Source: Terrimonas_A sp036262095 (GTDB taxonomy: Bacteria > Bacteroidota > Bacteroidia > Chitinophagales > Chitinophagaceae). Taken from it: a stretch of 64,000 nt of DNA. The stretch lies in assembly GCA_036262095.1 (NCBI GenBank), contig DATAJQ010000050.1, forward strand, positions 1-64,000, given 5' to 3'. Positions 1 through 8,450 of this stretch are shown here, piece by piece; position 1 is the stretch's first letter; every line of letters starts with the position of its first letter. Position numbers and translations under genes: made by a program. Under the pieces are notes generated by a model, which did not search any database, was not told the DNA's origin, and saw nothing but the letters and a program-made list of their open reading frames with translations.

Positions 1-531
1 TTACAGCATTTTCTTCATCAGAAAATCTACTTGTTCATCTTCCCCCAGTTTGAAAATATGTTTTCCGAATTCTTCAAATCCGTTCTTTTGATAAAAGCGG
101 ATCGCCCTGGGATTCTTTTCCCAAACTCCCAGCCATAAATAGCTTGCCTTTAAATCGGTGGCAACTTCCAGTGCTTTCTCATACAGAAGCTGACCTATTT
201 TCTTTCCGTGAAAATCCTTTGAAACATAAATGCGTTCAATTTCAACAGCATTACTGTCTTTCAATTCTGTTTGGGCTTTTCCGGAATTCAGTTTCAGGTA
301 ACCGATCGTTTTGCCATCGGAAAAAACTAAATAAAATTGGGAATCAGGATTGGAGAGTTCATTGTTCAGCCTGGAAGCTCCGAAATCTTCTTCCAGGTAC
401 TTTTTCATATTCTCCTCTGTATTGTAGATAGAATAAGTCTCAAAAAAAGTTTGTCTTGCAATAGCCTGAAGCTGTTGCAGGTCGGCAGGGCCGGCTTTCT
501 TTATTTCAATTTCATTTATCACAGTCATCAT
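1..531 (-). CDS. GNAT family N-acetyltransferase (PaiA-like)
   Basis: Predicted acetyl-CoA-dependent N-acetyltransferase of 176 aa, a usual length for a single GNAT domain. The acetyl-CoA pyrophosphate loop is visible as HGKKIG at residues 108-113, after the beta-4 strand EIERIYV. The C-terminal NPRAIRFYQKNGF motif (140-152) is typical of the fold. The N-terminal FFETYSIYNTEENMKKYL stretch resembles PaiA-type polyamine acetyltransferases, but the substrate cannot be read from sequence. The stop codon is at the window edge and the gene is complete. Two ATGs are adjacent at the start. It lies 40 bp downstream of another GNAT gene on the same strand, so the two may be co-transcribed. Confidence 0.85.
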   Translation of the reverse strand: MMTVINEIEIKKAGPADLQQLQAIARQTFFETYSIYNTEENMKKYLEEDFGASRLNNELSNPDSQFYLVFSDGKTIGYLKLNSGKAQTELKDSNAVEIERIYVSKDFHGKKIGQLLYEKALEVATDLKASYLWLGVWEKNPRAIRFYQKNGFEEFGKHIFKLGEDEQVDFLMKKML

Positions 532-571
532 TCTTGTCAGTTCTGTTTGTGTAGGAATTTCGTATATCTTC

Positions 572-1120
572 TTAACCTTTATTACCAGGCTGTGCCAGCC
601 AGGCCTCCCTGGGGATCTCGTATATAAAATTCAGTTTTGGCGGTTCTCCATGATATGCAACATCTTTTTCCATTATCTTGACTGCACCCAGTCGGCCAAC
701 AGCGATCTGCGAACGGAAATTGGTAGCTCCTACATGCAGGTACACTTTATCTACATACTGGAAGATGTAATTCAGCATTAATTTTTTGATTGACGGGTTA
801 AAGCCTGTTCCCCAATATTTTGTTGCATAAAAAGTATAGCCTATCAGTATGCTGTTATCTTTTTCATCATAATCATAGAAACGGGTGCTGCCTGCTGTTT
901 CTCCGGTGGCTTTATCTATGATCCTGAATGCTCCCTTGCTTTGGATCCCTCCATCGAAATAGACACGGAATACTTCTTCTTTCCAGCGGTCTTTGTTGGG
1001 ATGGTGTGCCCATACGTTTTTATCGGATGCAACAGCATACACTATGTCAAAATCGGCTTCAGTTAACGGGACCAAAATAGCTTTTTCATTTTCTAAAACC
1101 GGTTGGATAGAAAAGTTCAT
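572..1120 (-). CDS. GNAT family N-acetyltransferase (RimJ/RimL type)
   Basis: 182 aa. The pattern is that of RimJ/RimL-like acetyltransferases: an N-terminal segment with LVPLTEADFDIVYAVA, a central GETAGSTRFYDYD beta strand pair, and a C-terminal GTGFNPSIKKLML helix carrying the acetyl-CoA loop. The THFRSQ-like position reads TNFRSQIAVGRLGAVK, the usual end of the domain. These enzymes acetylate ribosomal protein N-termini or small amines; the specific substrate is unknown. It lies just upstream of the first GNAT gene on the same strand and follows the oxidase gene, with an 87-bp gap. An ATG start is clear. Confidence 0.85.
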   Translation of the reverse strand: MNFSIQPVLENEKAILVPLTEADFDIVYAVASDKNVWAHHPNKDRWKEEVFRVYFDGGIQSKGAFRIIDKATGETAGSTRFYDYDEKDNSILIGYTFYATKYWGTGFNPSIKKLMLNYIFQYVDKVYLHVGATNFRSQIAVGRLGAVKIMEKDVAYHGEPPKLNFIYEIPREAWLAQPGNKG

Positions 1121-1207
1121 GTTTTATAGTATTGATACAATGCAAATCTACTTAATGAACGGATAATTCTTATAGCCCCGTTTATTAAGAAAAGCTGCTG
1201 CGAAGGT

Positions 1208-3004
1208 TCATGATCTTATCTCTTCATTTGGCAGCAAAGGCGTGGTTTGAGGAATGAATTCATGACCATCCTTTCCATAATCGTATGGCCAGCGGTGTAC
1301 TTCCGGAATTTCTCCTGTCCAGTTGCCATGGCCGGGCATGATCGGCGTCGTCCATTCAAGTGTATTTGATTTCCAGGGATTCATGTTGGTCAGCTTTCTT
1401 CCTTTATAAATGGAGTAAAAGAAATTGAATACAAACGAGAGATTGACGGCAAATACAATGATGGAAACGATGGTGATCATCTGGTTGGTGGAAGAAAACT
1501 GATTGAATGATTGCCAGATGCTGAAATCGAGATAGCGGCGGGGTACACCCGCCAGCCCCATATAATGCATGGGCCAGAAAATGAGATAGGCACCTACAAA
1601 TGATACCCAGAAATGGATATAGGCCAGTGTATGATTCATGTATCTCCCGAACATTTTAGGGAACCAGTGATAGATACCGGCAAACATGCCAAATACGGCA
1701 GCTACGCCCATTACCAGATGAAAATGGGCAATTACGAAATACGTATCATGTACGTGCATGTCGATAGTGGAGTTTCCCAGGAATATGCCTGTAAGACCTC
1801 CGGATATGAACATGCTGACAAAACCTATTGAAAACAGCATGGCTGGTGTGAAGCGGATGTTTCCCCGCCACAAAGTTGTCAGCCAGTTGAACACCTTGAT
1901 TGCAGAAGGAATAGCGATCAGTAGTGTTAAGAGCACGAAAACGGAGCCGAGAAACGGATTCATACCACTTACAAACATATGGTGAGCCCAAACAAGAAAA
2001 CTTAATATGGCAATGGCAAAAAGAGAACCGACCATGGCCATATATCCAAAGATGGGTTTTCGGGCGTTTGTACTGATCACTTCCGACGCAATACCCATGG
2101 CCGGGAGGATCACAATGTATACTTCAGGATGCCCCAGGAACCAGAATAAATGCTGGTACAGAATCGCGGAGCCTCCTTCATTCATCAGCATCTGCCCGTT
2201 CACATAAACATTGCTTAAATAGAAACTGGTGCCTGCATGGCGGTCAAACATCAGCAAGACCATCGAAGCCAGCAATACAGGAAACGACAACACACCCAGC
2301 ATGGCCGTAAAAAATAAGGCCCATATAGTAAGCGGTAACCGCACCATCGACATGCCCTTGGTGCGCAGGTTGAGTATGGTAACGATATAATTGATGCCAC
2401 CCAATAAGGAGGAAACAATAAATAAAGCCAGGCTGATGATCCATAAGTCCATTCCCGTTTTGGAACCGTTATTGATGGCGCCAAGAGCGCTTAGGGGCGG
2501 ATACGCTGTCCACCCTCCGCTGCTGGGGCCTGTAGTGACGAACAGGGATACGAGCATCACAACACTTGCTGCAAAGAAGAACCAGTAAGATAACATATTC
2601 AAGAGGGGCGAAGCCATATCTCTTGCCCCTACCTGCAGGGGGATCAGGAGATTTGCAAAAGTTCCGCTAAGCCCTGCTGTCAACACAAAAAAGATCATGA
2701 TAGTGCCGTGCATGGTCAGTAAACCATAATAAGCTTCGCCTGCCAGGCTTCCATTTTGTACCCAGTCTCCAAAGACGGCGCTCAGAACAGGATAAGTGCT
2801 TCCAGGGTATGCGAGCTGCAGCCTGAACAAAACAGAGAAAAGCCCGCCAACAATGGCCCATAACATACCGGTAATAAGAAACTGCTTTGATATGACCTTA
2901 TGATCCTGGCTGAAAATATACCGGGTAATAAAATTTTGATGGTGGTGCTGCTGGCTTGTGGTGGCAATGGATGAATGAGGATCTTGTTGTTGTATTGTAG
3001 ACAT
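1208..3004 (-). CDS. ctaD: Cytochrome c oxidase subunit I (heme-copper oxidase)
   Basis: Catalytic subunit of an A-type heme-copper terminal oxidase in the inner membrane, reducing O2 and pumping protons. 598 aa with about twelve membrane segments. Metal ligands are visible: heme a His99 (TMHGTIMIFF), CuB His292 with the cross-linked Tyr296 (GHPEVYI), CuB His341/His342, and heme a3 / heme a His427 and His429 (AHFHLVMG). Glu294 in GHPEV places it in the A1 type with a D-channel glutamate. The N-terminus is His/Gln-rich. Subunits II and III are not adjacent: the next gene on either side is unrelated, so it appears to be a single-gene transcription unit with partners elsewhere. Its 5' leader carries a strong nested hairpin. 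Confidence 0.95.
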   Translation of the reverse strand: MSTIQQQDPHSSIATTSQQHHHQNFITRYIFSQDHKVISKQFLITGMLWAIVGGLFSVLFRLQLAYPGSTYPVLSAVFGDWVQNGSLAGEAYYGLLTMHGTIMIFFVLTAGLSGTFANLLIPLQVGARDMASPLLNMLSYWFFFAASVVMLVSLFVTTGPSSGGWTAYPPLSALGAINNGSKTGMDLWIISLALFIVSSLLGGINYIVTILNLRTKGMSMVRLPLTIWALFFTAMLGVLSFPVLLASMVLLMFDRHAGTSFYLSNVYVNGQMLMNEGGSAILYQHLFWFLGHPEVYIVILPAMGIASEVISTNARKPIFGYMAMVGSLFAIAILSFLVWAHHMFVSGMNPFLGSVFVLLTLLIAIPSAIKVFNWLTTLWRGNIRFTPAMLFSIGFVSMFISGGLTGIFLGNSTIDMHVHDTYFVIAHFHLVMGVAAVFGMFAGIYHWFPKMFGRYMNHTLAYIHFWVSFVGAYLIFWPMHYMGLAGVPRRYLDFSIWQSFNQFSSTNQMITIVSIIVFAVNLSFVFNFFYSIYKGRKLTNMNPWKSNTLEWTTPIMPGHGNWTGEIPEVHRWPYDYGKDGHEFIPQTTPLLPNEEIRS

Positions 3005-3049
3005 ATTGCCGGGAGATTAAGGATAGTTAAAGGATCGCATAAACAGTTC

Positions 3050-3095
3050 CATACTGCATATTCAGGGTTATTGCCCTTGATGGAGATGCAGTATG
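3050..3095 (-). promoter_or_regulatory. Nested hairpin in the ctaD 5' leader
   Basis: A perfect 10-bp inverted repeat (CATACTGCAT at 3050-3059 and ATGCAGTATG at 3086-3095) encloses a second small stem (AGGG 3064-3067 with CCCT 3074-3077). It lies 46-91 nt upstream of the oxidase start codon, so it would be in the 5' untranslated RNA. It has no T-run on either side, so it is not a simple terminator. A structured leader or a DNA-level operator are both possible. Confidence 0.5.
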
Positions 3096-3190
3096 TTCCA
3101 TTGTTTCCCGTTTTTTTTACAATGCAGCATGTTTTTACACATTATTCAAGGAAAGCAAGGAAACAGCGGTTAACAAAAGACATTTACTCA

Positions 3191-3206
3191 AGCATTTGCA
3201 AATGCT
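3191..3206. promoter_or_regulatory. Perfect 16-bp palindrome, candidate operator
   Basis: AGCATTTGCAAATGCT is exactly self-complementary. It lies between the oxidase gene and the divergently transcribed secreted-protein gene, 187 bp upstream of the oxidase ATG. A dimeric regulator site is the simplest reading; the regulator is unknown. Confidence 0.4.
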
Positions 3207-3344
3207 GATAGTTTTTTGGTATAAAACACTAGGATTTCCCGTTTATATTTTTAATTTTACAGCTCCTTCCTTCTATCCTCAGCAAAAACTTTAAGGTGCA
3301 GTAAGAGTAAAGCGGTCAGATCCTGCTATCCTCGCAAAGACTTC

Positions 3345-3376
3345 AGCCTGTTCCATTTGTGAACACAGGCTTTTTA
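3345..3376 (+). terminator. Intrinsic terminator with no gene upstream of it
   Basis: Stem AGCCTGT (3345-3351) pairs with ACAGGCT (3365-3371), followed by TTTTATT. It is oriented for + strand transcription, yet no + strand gene precedes it in the intergenic region. It sits about 75 bp before the ATG at 3452. It may end a small RNA or act as a leader attenuator of the downstream gene. Confidence 0.55.
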
Positions 3377-3451
3377 TTCTCCATTCTATTCGTGAAGGAT
3401 CCTTCAGCCACCGCTGATGTTATTGTTCAAGCCACTATTTAAACGTACAAT

Positions 3452-5134
3452 ATGAAAAGAGCCTTCCGGTATCTGCTCTTATCGGTTATTTTATTAATAT
3501 CCGTCCAGGATTTTTTTGCGCAGGACGCATACCGGACCAATTTCTCCACGAATGCAGCCCGGTGGACCAATACAGAGATCTGGCAGCGTTTTGATTCCAT
3601 AAAAAAAGCATGGGTGGCAGCCGATCATTATCCTGCTTATCAGGATGGGACTATTACGATCCAGGCCGGAGATAGCGTTGTGATGGACGGTTCCGATACT
3701 GCCCGGATGCTCATAGATGAAGTGATAATAGAAGCGGGAGGGTCTTTGACGTTAGTAAACAAAGGGGATATTATACTGAATGATGGGAAAGGAGATGATA
3801 TTGTTGTAAACGGACGGATGCATATAGGAACCGATGGCGCTTTGCGTGGTAATGGCAGGATACAGGTTAATGCAGAAGGGGCTTTTACTATAAAGAATGG
3901 CGGCCTGCTGGCAGCAGCCGTTAATAATAAAGGAACAATGTATTGGGGATCAGCAGGAGAGACCGGCATCCTGTTTTCGGGCTGTCATATTGTGAATGAT
4001 GCTACCTGTACCTGGATGAATGGAGATATAATAATGGACAGCTCTGCAACATTTATCAATAATGGACTGATGCGGATAATGGCCACGACCAGCAACCTGA
4101 TTTGTGCCGGTAATAAAAGATTACCTGCAAAGATCACCAATAAAGGAACTATCATTAACACAGGGAAGGATCATACTGTGGACTTCCAGGTCAAAGTGGA
4201 TAATAACGGCACTATTGGCGGTGTGGGGACGTTTCTTTTTAGCGGAGGCTCAAACAGCGGCGGTGTTATTTCTCCCGGAGCATCTCCGGGGCATTTAACT
4301 GTTGGCCCGGGTAAACTCAGGTCTTCTACCATAAATATCGAGATCGCTACTACAGGTGCGATAGCCGGCGTGAACTACGATCAGTTGACTGTTAATTCCC
4401 TGGAAGATCTGGCCGGAGCAATTATTAATATTACTGACCAGGCAGCTGATTCAATAAATACAGAATATACGATCATTAATGCGATGCCGGGTAACACAGT
4501 TAAATCTTACCCTGAAGTAGTGGTGAACGCTCCCAGCAATCTTGCCATATCTTTTAAGGGGAACCGGTTGGTGCTGACAAAGATTGCGGCTGATCCTCTT
4601 CCCGTGAGCTGGGGTGGGTTTAAGGTTGTTGCCCATGAAAATAAAGCTGTTTTGAATTGGAATACTTTACTCGACCAGCATACATCTTATTTTTTAATTG
4701 AGCATTCTACCAATGCGATCACTTACGCTCCGGTGGCCAGAATAGATGCCAGGCATGGAGAATCCGGCGAAGCCCAATACAACTATACCTTTTCCGGCAT
4801 TGATGTTTTTAAAACAAATTATTTCCGCATTAGGAAAGTAAACAAGGATGGTAAAAGCCGTTCTTCCGCTCCGCGCAATATAGTGTTTAATAAGGGTAGA
4901 GTTGTCGGATTCCAATCTGATTACAATCCCGGTAATGATGAACTTAACCTGAATATTCAAACGGAGCATCTGAGGGCTTATCTGACTGACACTGCAGGCA
5001 GGCTTCTTTATGAGTTCTCATTGCAGCCGGGACAGTATACAGTGTATATGGATGCTTTGCCGGCGGATGTTTACCGGATGAATGTTTCTGTGAAAGGCGT
5101 GATGGTGGAAGCCAAACAGATAGTGAAACATTAG
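3452..5134 (+). CDS. Secreted beta-helix-like protein with T9SS-like C-terminal tail
   Basis: 560 aa of unknown function. A signal peptide ends at about residue 24 (DFFAQ). Residues 60-250 contain repeated short strands of the form GxLxxNGxIxVNxxG and GTIxNxG, as in right-handed beta-helix or autotransporter-like passengers. The PGASPGHLTVGPG motif near residue 275 is typical of such repeats. Residues 385-470 resemble an Ig-like/FN3-like segment. The last 75 residues look like a diverged type IX secretion sorting domain: DTAGRLLYEFSL, then LPADVYRMNVSV, ending KQIVKH. This suggests export across the outer membrane, possibly as a cell-surface adhesin. It is monocistronic and convergent with the AraC gene. 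Confidence 0.65.
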   Translation: MKRAFRYLLLSVILLISVQDFFAQDAYRTNFSTNAARWTNTEIWQRFDSIKKAWVAADHYPAYQDGTITIQAGDSVVMDGSDTARMLIDEVIIEAGGSLTLVNKGDIILNDGKGDDIVVNGRMHIGTDGALRGNGRIQVNAEGAFTIKNGGLLAAAVNNKGTMYWGSAGETGILFSGCHIVNDATCTWMNGDIIMDSSATFINNGLMRIMATTSNLICAGNKRLPAKITNKGTIINTGKDHTVDFQVKVDNNGTIGGVGTFLFSGGSNSGGVISPGASPGHLTVGPGKLRSSTINIEIATTGAIAGVNYDQLTVNSLEDLAGAIINITDQAADSINTEYTIINAMPGNTVKSYPEVVVNAPSNLAISFKGNRLVLTKIAADPLPVSWGGFKVVAHENKAVLNWNTLLDQHTSYFLIEHSTNAITYAPVARIDARHGESGEAQYNYTFSGIDVFKTNYFRIRKVNKDGKSRSSAPRNIVFNKGRVVGFQSDYNPGNDELNLNIQTEHLRAYLTDTAGRLLYEFSLQPGQYTVYMDALPADVYRMNVSVKGVMVEAKQIVKH

Positions 5135-5140
5135 GTCTTA

Positions 5141-6016
5141 TTATAAGATCGCTTCTTCTTCATAATTCTTTCTGTAAGCAAGAGGGTTCATTTTGTATTG
5201 TTTGAGGAATTGCCTGTTGAAATTGGATAAGTTATTGAAGCCGGAATCAAAACATATTTCTGCCACGCTCATCTTATTTTCCAGGAGCAGTTTGCTCGCA
5301 TGATTCAGCCGGATCTCCGTAAGAAAAGCATTGAAGGTTTTCCTGGTGCGTTGACTGAAATACCTGGAGAATGAATTGTCGGCCATATTTACAATTTTTG
5401 CAACCTCATTCACCCTGATATCCCTTGTATAATTATTCAAAACGAAATCGAATATTTTACTCATCCGGCCGCTTTCTTTCTGATTATGCCCCTGCATAAA
5501 ACTTTGCGAGATATACCTGAATGACCTGGAGGAAGCGATAGTGTAAAGGGTGTCTGTTAATTTCATCCAGCGTTGTAAACCTTCCAGTTCGAGTATTTCG
5601 TGCATCTTCTCACTTACCTGTTTATTCAATTTACCGGTTATCTCGATACCGCGCATGGAACGGGCAAACAAGTCCCTCAATTTCCTGGCTTCAGGCAGGG
5701 CCAGAAAATCATTACCTAAGGAAGCCTCAGTGAAGTGAATTACAATGGATCTGGCCCTCAGTTTTGAATGGCGGTTAAAATATTTATCGTCGTTTCTGTA
5801 AGTATGAGGAAGGTTGGGGCCAATGAATGCAAAGTTGCCGGGAGCGAAATTGCTGATATTATCTCCAATAAACCGCTTGCCCGTGCTTTCCGTTACCAGC
5901 ACCAATTCATATTCAGGATGAAAATGCCAGGGATTGGGATAGTATTTGTAATCAAAATTCTTGACTACAAAGGATTCATCTTTTGAAAGCGGAAGGTGCT
6001 CTAGTAAGGGTTGCAT
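5141..6016 (-). CDS. AraC family transcriptional regulator
   Basis: 291 aa. The N-terminal half (about 15-150) has the cupin-like sensing pattern of sugar-responsive AraC proteins (YYPNPWHFHPEYELVLV, then FAFIGPNLPHTY). The C-terminal 95 residues hold two helix-turn-helix motifs, ending in the conserved VAEICFDSGFNNLSNFNRQFLKQYKMNPLAYR signature (cut here by position: about 253-284). It is transcribed away from the PhyH/GH144/oxidoreductase unit, with a 127-bp divergent gap. It is therefore the likely regulator of that unit, and probably senses a carbohydrate or its breakdown product. Confidence 0.88.
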   Translation of the reverse strand: MQPLLEHLPLSKDESFVVKNFDYKYYPNPWHFHPEYELVLVTESTGKRFIGDNISNFAPGNFAFIGPNLPHTYRNDDKYFNRHSKLRARSIVIHFTEASLGNDFLALPEARKLRDLFARSMRGIEITGKLNKQVSEKMHEILELEGLQRWMKLTDTLYTIASSRSFRYISQSFMQGHNQKESGRMSKIFDFVLNNYTRDIRVNEVAKIVNMADNSFSRYFSQRTRKTFNAFLTEIRLNHASKLLLENKMSVAEICFDSGFNNLSNFNRQFLKQYKMNPLAYRKNYEEEAIL

Positions 6017-6143
6017 ATACCAGATTATAACACAATTTAAAGTATTGGCCTCAGAAAATTGTTAGAATAGTATCATTTTTATACATTTCGAGCGTAGCTC
6101 AACTATTCTATAGCCTGTAGCTTTGGTTCATAAACGATTGTTT

Positions 6144-6989
6144 ATGCCGTTCAAAAAACTAAACCGGGAACAAGTCGATTCCTTTTTTAAAGACGGATAT
6201 GTTATTGTCAGGAACTTCTGCAACAAGGTGGAAGTCGACAGAATGTATGCCACTGCTATTGAAGATGATGCAATGGCAAAGAATGCCCTTCTCCTCAACG
6301 ATCAGACTGGCAGAAAGACGAAGCTTTCCCTCTGGTTCACTCCAGGCAATGATGTTTTCGGTTATCTGACAAGAAGCGAGAAAATGGTTAACTCTGTTGC
6401 ACAGTTGCTTGACAGTGATGCGCCGGTATGTCATTTCCATTCCAAACTCATGCAAAAAGAGCCCCGGGTGGGTGGTGCATGGGAATGGCACCAGGATTAT
6501 GGGTACTGGTATAAGAACCAGTTTATGTTTCCCGATCAACTGATATCTGTAATGGTTGCCCTTACTGCCGCCAACAAGGAGAACGGTTGCCTCCAGGTAA
6601 TAAAAGGCTCCCACAAGCTTGGCCGCGTTAATCATGGATTTGCAGGAGAGCAGGTAGGAGCTGATATAACGATGGTAGATAATGCGCTGAAAACAATGGA
6701 GCATATATATGTTGAGCTGGAACCAGGCGATGCATTGTTCTTCCACAGCAATATCCTTCACCGGTCTGAAGCTAATCTTTCAGACCATCCGCGCTGGTCG
6801 ATCATTTCCTGCTATTGCTCGCAGTCCAACCTTGCTTATAATGAAACATCCACGTCCTGGAAAACACCGGTGCAAACCGTTCCGGATGTGGCTATTGAGG
6901 AATGGGAAGCAGCATCCCTGTCGCAGGCAGATTTCCTGAAGAAAGAAAATGATCCGGCATTAAAAGATTATCAGTCTTCCAATAAGTAA
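6144..6989 (+). CDS. Phytanoyl-CoA dioxygenase family protein
   Basis: Predicted Fe(II)/2-oxoglutarate-dependent oxygenase of 281 aa, cytosolic, with no signal peptide. The iron triad is visible as His116-Gln-Asp118 (WHQDYGYW) and His206 (ILHRSEAN); Arg217 is placed to bind 2-oxoglutarate. The start chosen is the ATG at 6144; a TTG 21 bp upstream adds only a non-domain extension. It is the first gene of a unit with a GH144-like enzyme (29-bp gap) and a Gfo/Idh/MocA protein, and is divergent from AraC. The PhyH family hydroxylates many small molecules; context suggests a sugar-derived or compatible-solute substrate, but this is inference. Confidence 0.85.
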   Translation: MPFKKLNREQVDSFFKDGYVIVRNFCNKVEVDRMYATAIEDDAMAKNALLLNDQTGRKTKLSLWFTPGNDVFGYLTRSEKMVNSVAQLLDSDAPVCHFHSKLMQKEPRVGGAWEWHQDYGYWYKNQFMFPDQLISVMVALTAANKENGCLQVIKGSHKLGRVNHGFAGEQVGADITMVDNALKTMEHIYVELEPGDALFFHSNILHRSEANLSDHPRWSIISCYCSQSNLAYNETSTSWKTPVQTVPDVAIEEWEAASLSQADFLKKENDPALKDYQSSNK

Positions 6990-7018
6990 TCATCTTAAAC
7001 CAAATACCATTATTGATA

Positions 7019-8440
7019 ATGAAGTACTGCTGTACCTTGTTTGCCATTGCATTCATTGTTTTGTTTCAAAACAATTCTGTTGCTCAAAAAGTAAATCTTA
7101 AAGACGGATATCCGAATTCAATTAAGCCTGTAGGTATTATCAAAGGTCTCGACGATACTACGCTTCTCGAAGTAGTGCAGAGGCAGACCTTCCGGTATTT
7201 CTGGCATTTTGCCCACCCGGTAAGCGGGCTTTCCAGGGAAAGAAGCAATACTATCCGTGCTGATTATTTCTGGGACTATGCCAACGAAGCTTACGACGAG
7301 CCGAATTTCAGCAAAGGGACTTATGGCCCTGAAGCGTGTGCTATAGGCGGTACCGGTTTTGGTATTATGGCTACGATCGTTGCAGTGGAAAGGGGATGGA
7401 TCGGCAGGGATACTGCCCTTAGGCGCCTGGTAAAAATGGTCGATTTTTTGAACAAGGCTGAAAGCTTTCATGGTATATTCCCGCATTTCATGAATGGTGA
7501 AACCGGAAAGACCATTCCTTTCGGAAAACTGGATGATGGTGCTGATATTGTTGAAACAAGCTATTTGCTGATGGGATTTCTATGCGCAAGGGAATATTTT
7601 AATATGGATTCACCTCTTGAGAAATATTTCCGCAACAGGATAAATGAACTCTGGAGGTCCGCCAACTGGAACTGGCATGCAAAGGGTGGTAATACACTGT
7701 TCTACTGGCACTGGAGCCCCTTGCAGGGTTTTGATATGAACTTTCCAATAAGAGGATGGAATGAATGCCTGATCACTTTTATTATGTCGGCTTCTTCCCC
7801 CAATCATCCGATACCCTCCGATGTTTATTTCAACAGTTTTGTGAACAGTGCTTCCTACTTCAACGGCAAAAAATATTACGATATCAAACTGCCCTTGGGA
7901 TTTGAATATGGCGGCCCGTTATTTTTCTCGCATTACACTTTTATGGGGATCGACCCGCATAACCTTGAAAGCTTCCAGGTGAATTACTGGGAACAGAATC
8001 TGAACCATACATTGATCAACCGGCAATGGTGCATTGATAATCCTAAAAAGTATAAGGGGTACAGCAAAGAATGCTGGGGGTTAACAGCCGGTGACAGCTA
8101 CAAAGGATATGTTGCACATTGCCCGCAGGAAGATCTCGGCGTTATTCAGCCAACAGCAGCACTCTCTGCATTTCCTTATACCCCCGAATATTCAATGGAA
8201 GCATTAAGGCATTTTTATTATGACCTGGGAGATAAAATATGGAGCGAGTATGGTTTCGTTGATGGTTTCAGCATCGATAAAAACTGGTATGCAAAAAGTC
8301 ACCTGGCCATAGATCAGGGGCCTATTGTGGTGATGATAGAAAACTACAGGAGCGGATTGCTTTGGAAATTATTTATGAATATTCCCGATGTACAAAATGG
8401 TTTGAAAAAACTGGGGTTCAAAAGCCCTTCTATAAAATAA
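7019..8440 (+). CDS. Glucoamylase-like / GH144-type secreted glycosidase
   Basis: 473 aa with a signal peptide ending near residue 23 (NSVAQ). The rest matches the glycoamylase-like (alpha/alpha)6 barrel family, which includes the GH144 endo-beta-1,2-glucanase of Chitinophaga. Recognisable segments are TFRYFWHFAHPVSGLSRERS, GTGFGIMATIVAVERGW, FPHFMNGETG, and a C-terminal GPIVVMIENYRSGLLW. The start is the ATG at 7019; an in-frame TTG six bases earlier was rejected. Periplasmic or surface action on beta-glucan is expected. It is the second gene in the unit; the following gene starts 10 bp later. Exact linkage specificity cannot be fixed from sequence. Confidence 0.8.
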   Translation: MKYCCTLFAIAFIVLFQNNSVAQKVNLKDGYPNSIKPVGIIKGLDDTTLLEVVQRQTFRYFWHFAHPVSGLSRERSNTIRADYFWDYANEAYDEPNFSKGTYGPEACAIGGTGFGIMATIVAVERGWIGRDTALRRLVKMVDFLNKAESFHGIFPHFMNGETGKTIPFGKLDDGADIVETSYLLMGFLCAREYFNMDSPLEKYFRNRINELWRSANWNWHAKGGNTLFYWHWSPLQGFDMNFPIRGWNECLITFIMSASSPNHPIPSDVYFNSFVNSASYFNGKKYYDIKLPLGFEYGGPLFFSHYTFMGIDPHNLESFQVNYWEQNLNHTLINRQWCIDNPKKYKGYSKECWGLTAGDSYKGYVAHCPQEDLGVIQPTAALSAFPYTPEYSMEALRHFYYDLGDKIWSEYGFVDGFSIDKNWYAKSHLAIDQGPIVVMIENYRSGLLWKLFMNIPDVQNGLKKLGFKSPSIK

Positions 8441-8450
8441 ATATTGTTAT

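Larger units (their letters stand above)
3005..3451. other. 447-bp intergenic region with several dyad elements
   Basis: No convincing gene lies here. It separates the oxidase gene (- strand) from the beta-helix protein gene (+ strand). It holds a nested hairpin at 3050-3095, a perfect 16-bp palindrome at 3191-3206, a + strand terminator at 3345-3376 and a perfect 14-bp palindrome at 3393-3406. Each is listed separately where supported. The AT-rich stretch around 3210-3255 could hold promoters, but no match to the Bacteroidota -33/-7 consensus with normal spacing was found. Confidence 0.6.

Noticed and set aside
5135..5148. TCTTATTATAAGA as a terminator between the secreted protein and AraC genes
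   Set aside because: Stem is too short and AT-only to be convincing.
6123..6143. TTG start extending the PhyH gene by seven codons
   Set aside because: The ATG at 6144 begins a normal domain; the extension has no family feature.
6159..6761. 200-aa antisense ORF over the PhyH gene
   Set aside because: The + strand frame has intact catalytic motifs; the antisense frame has none and starts inside it.
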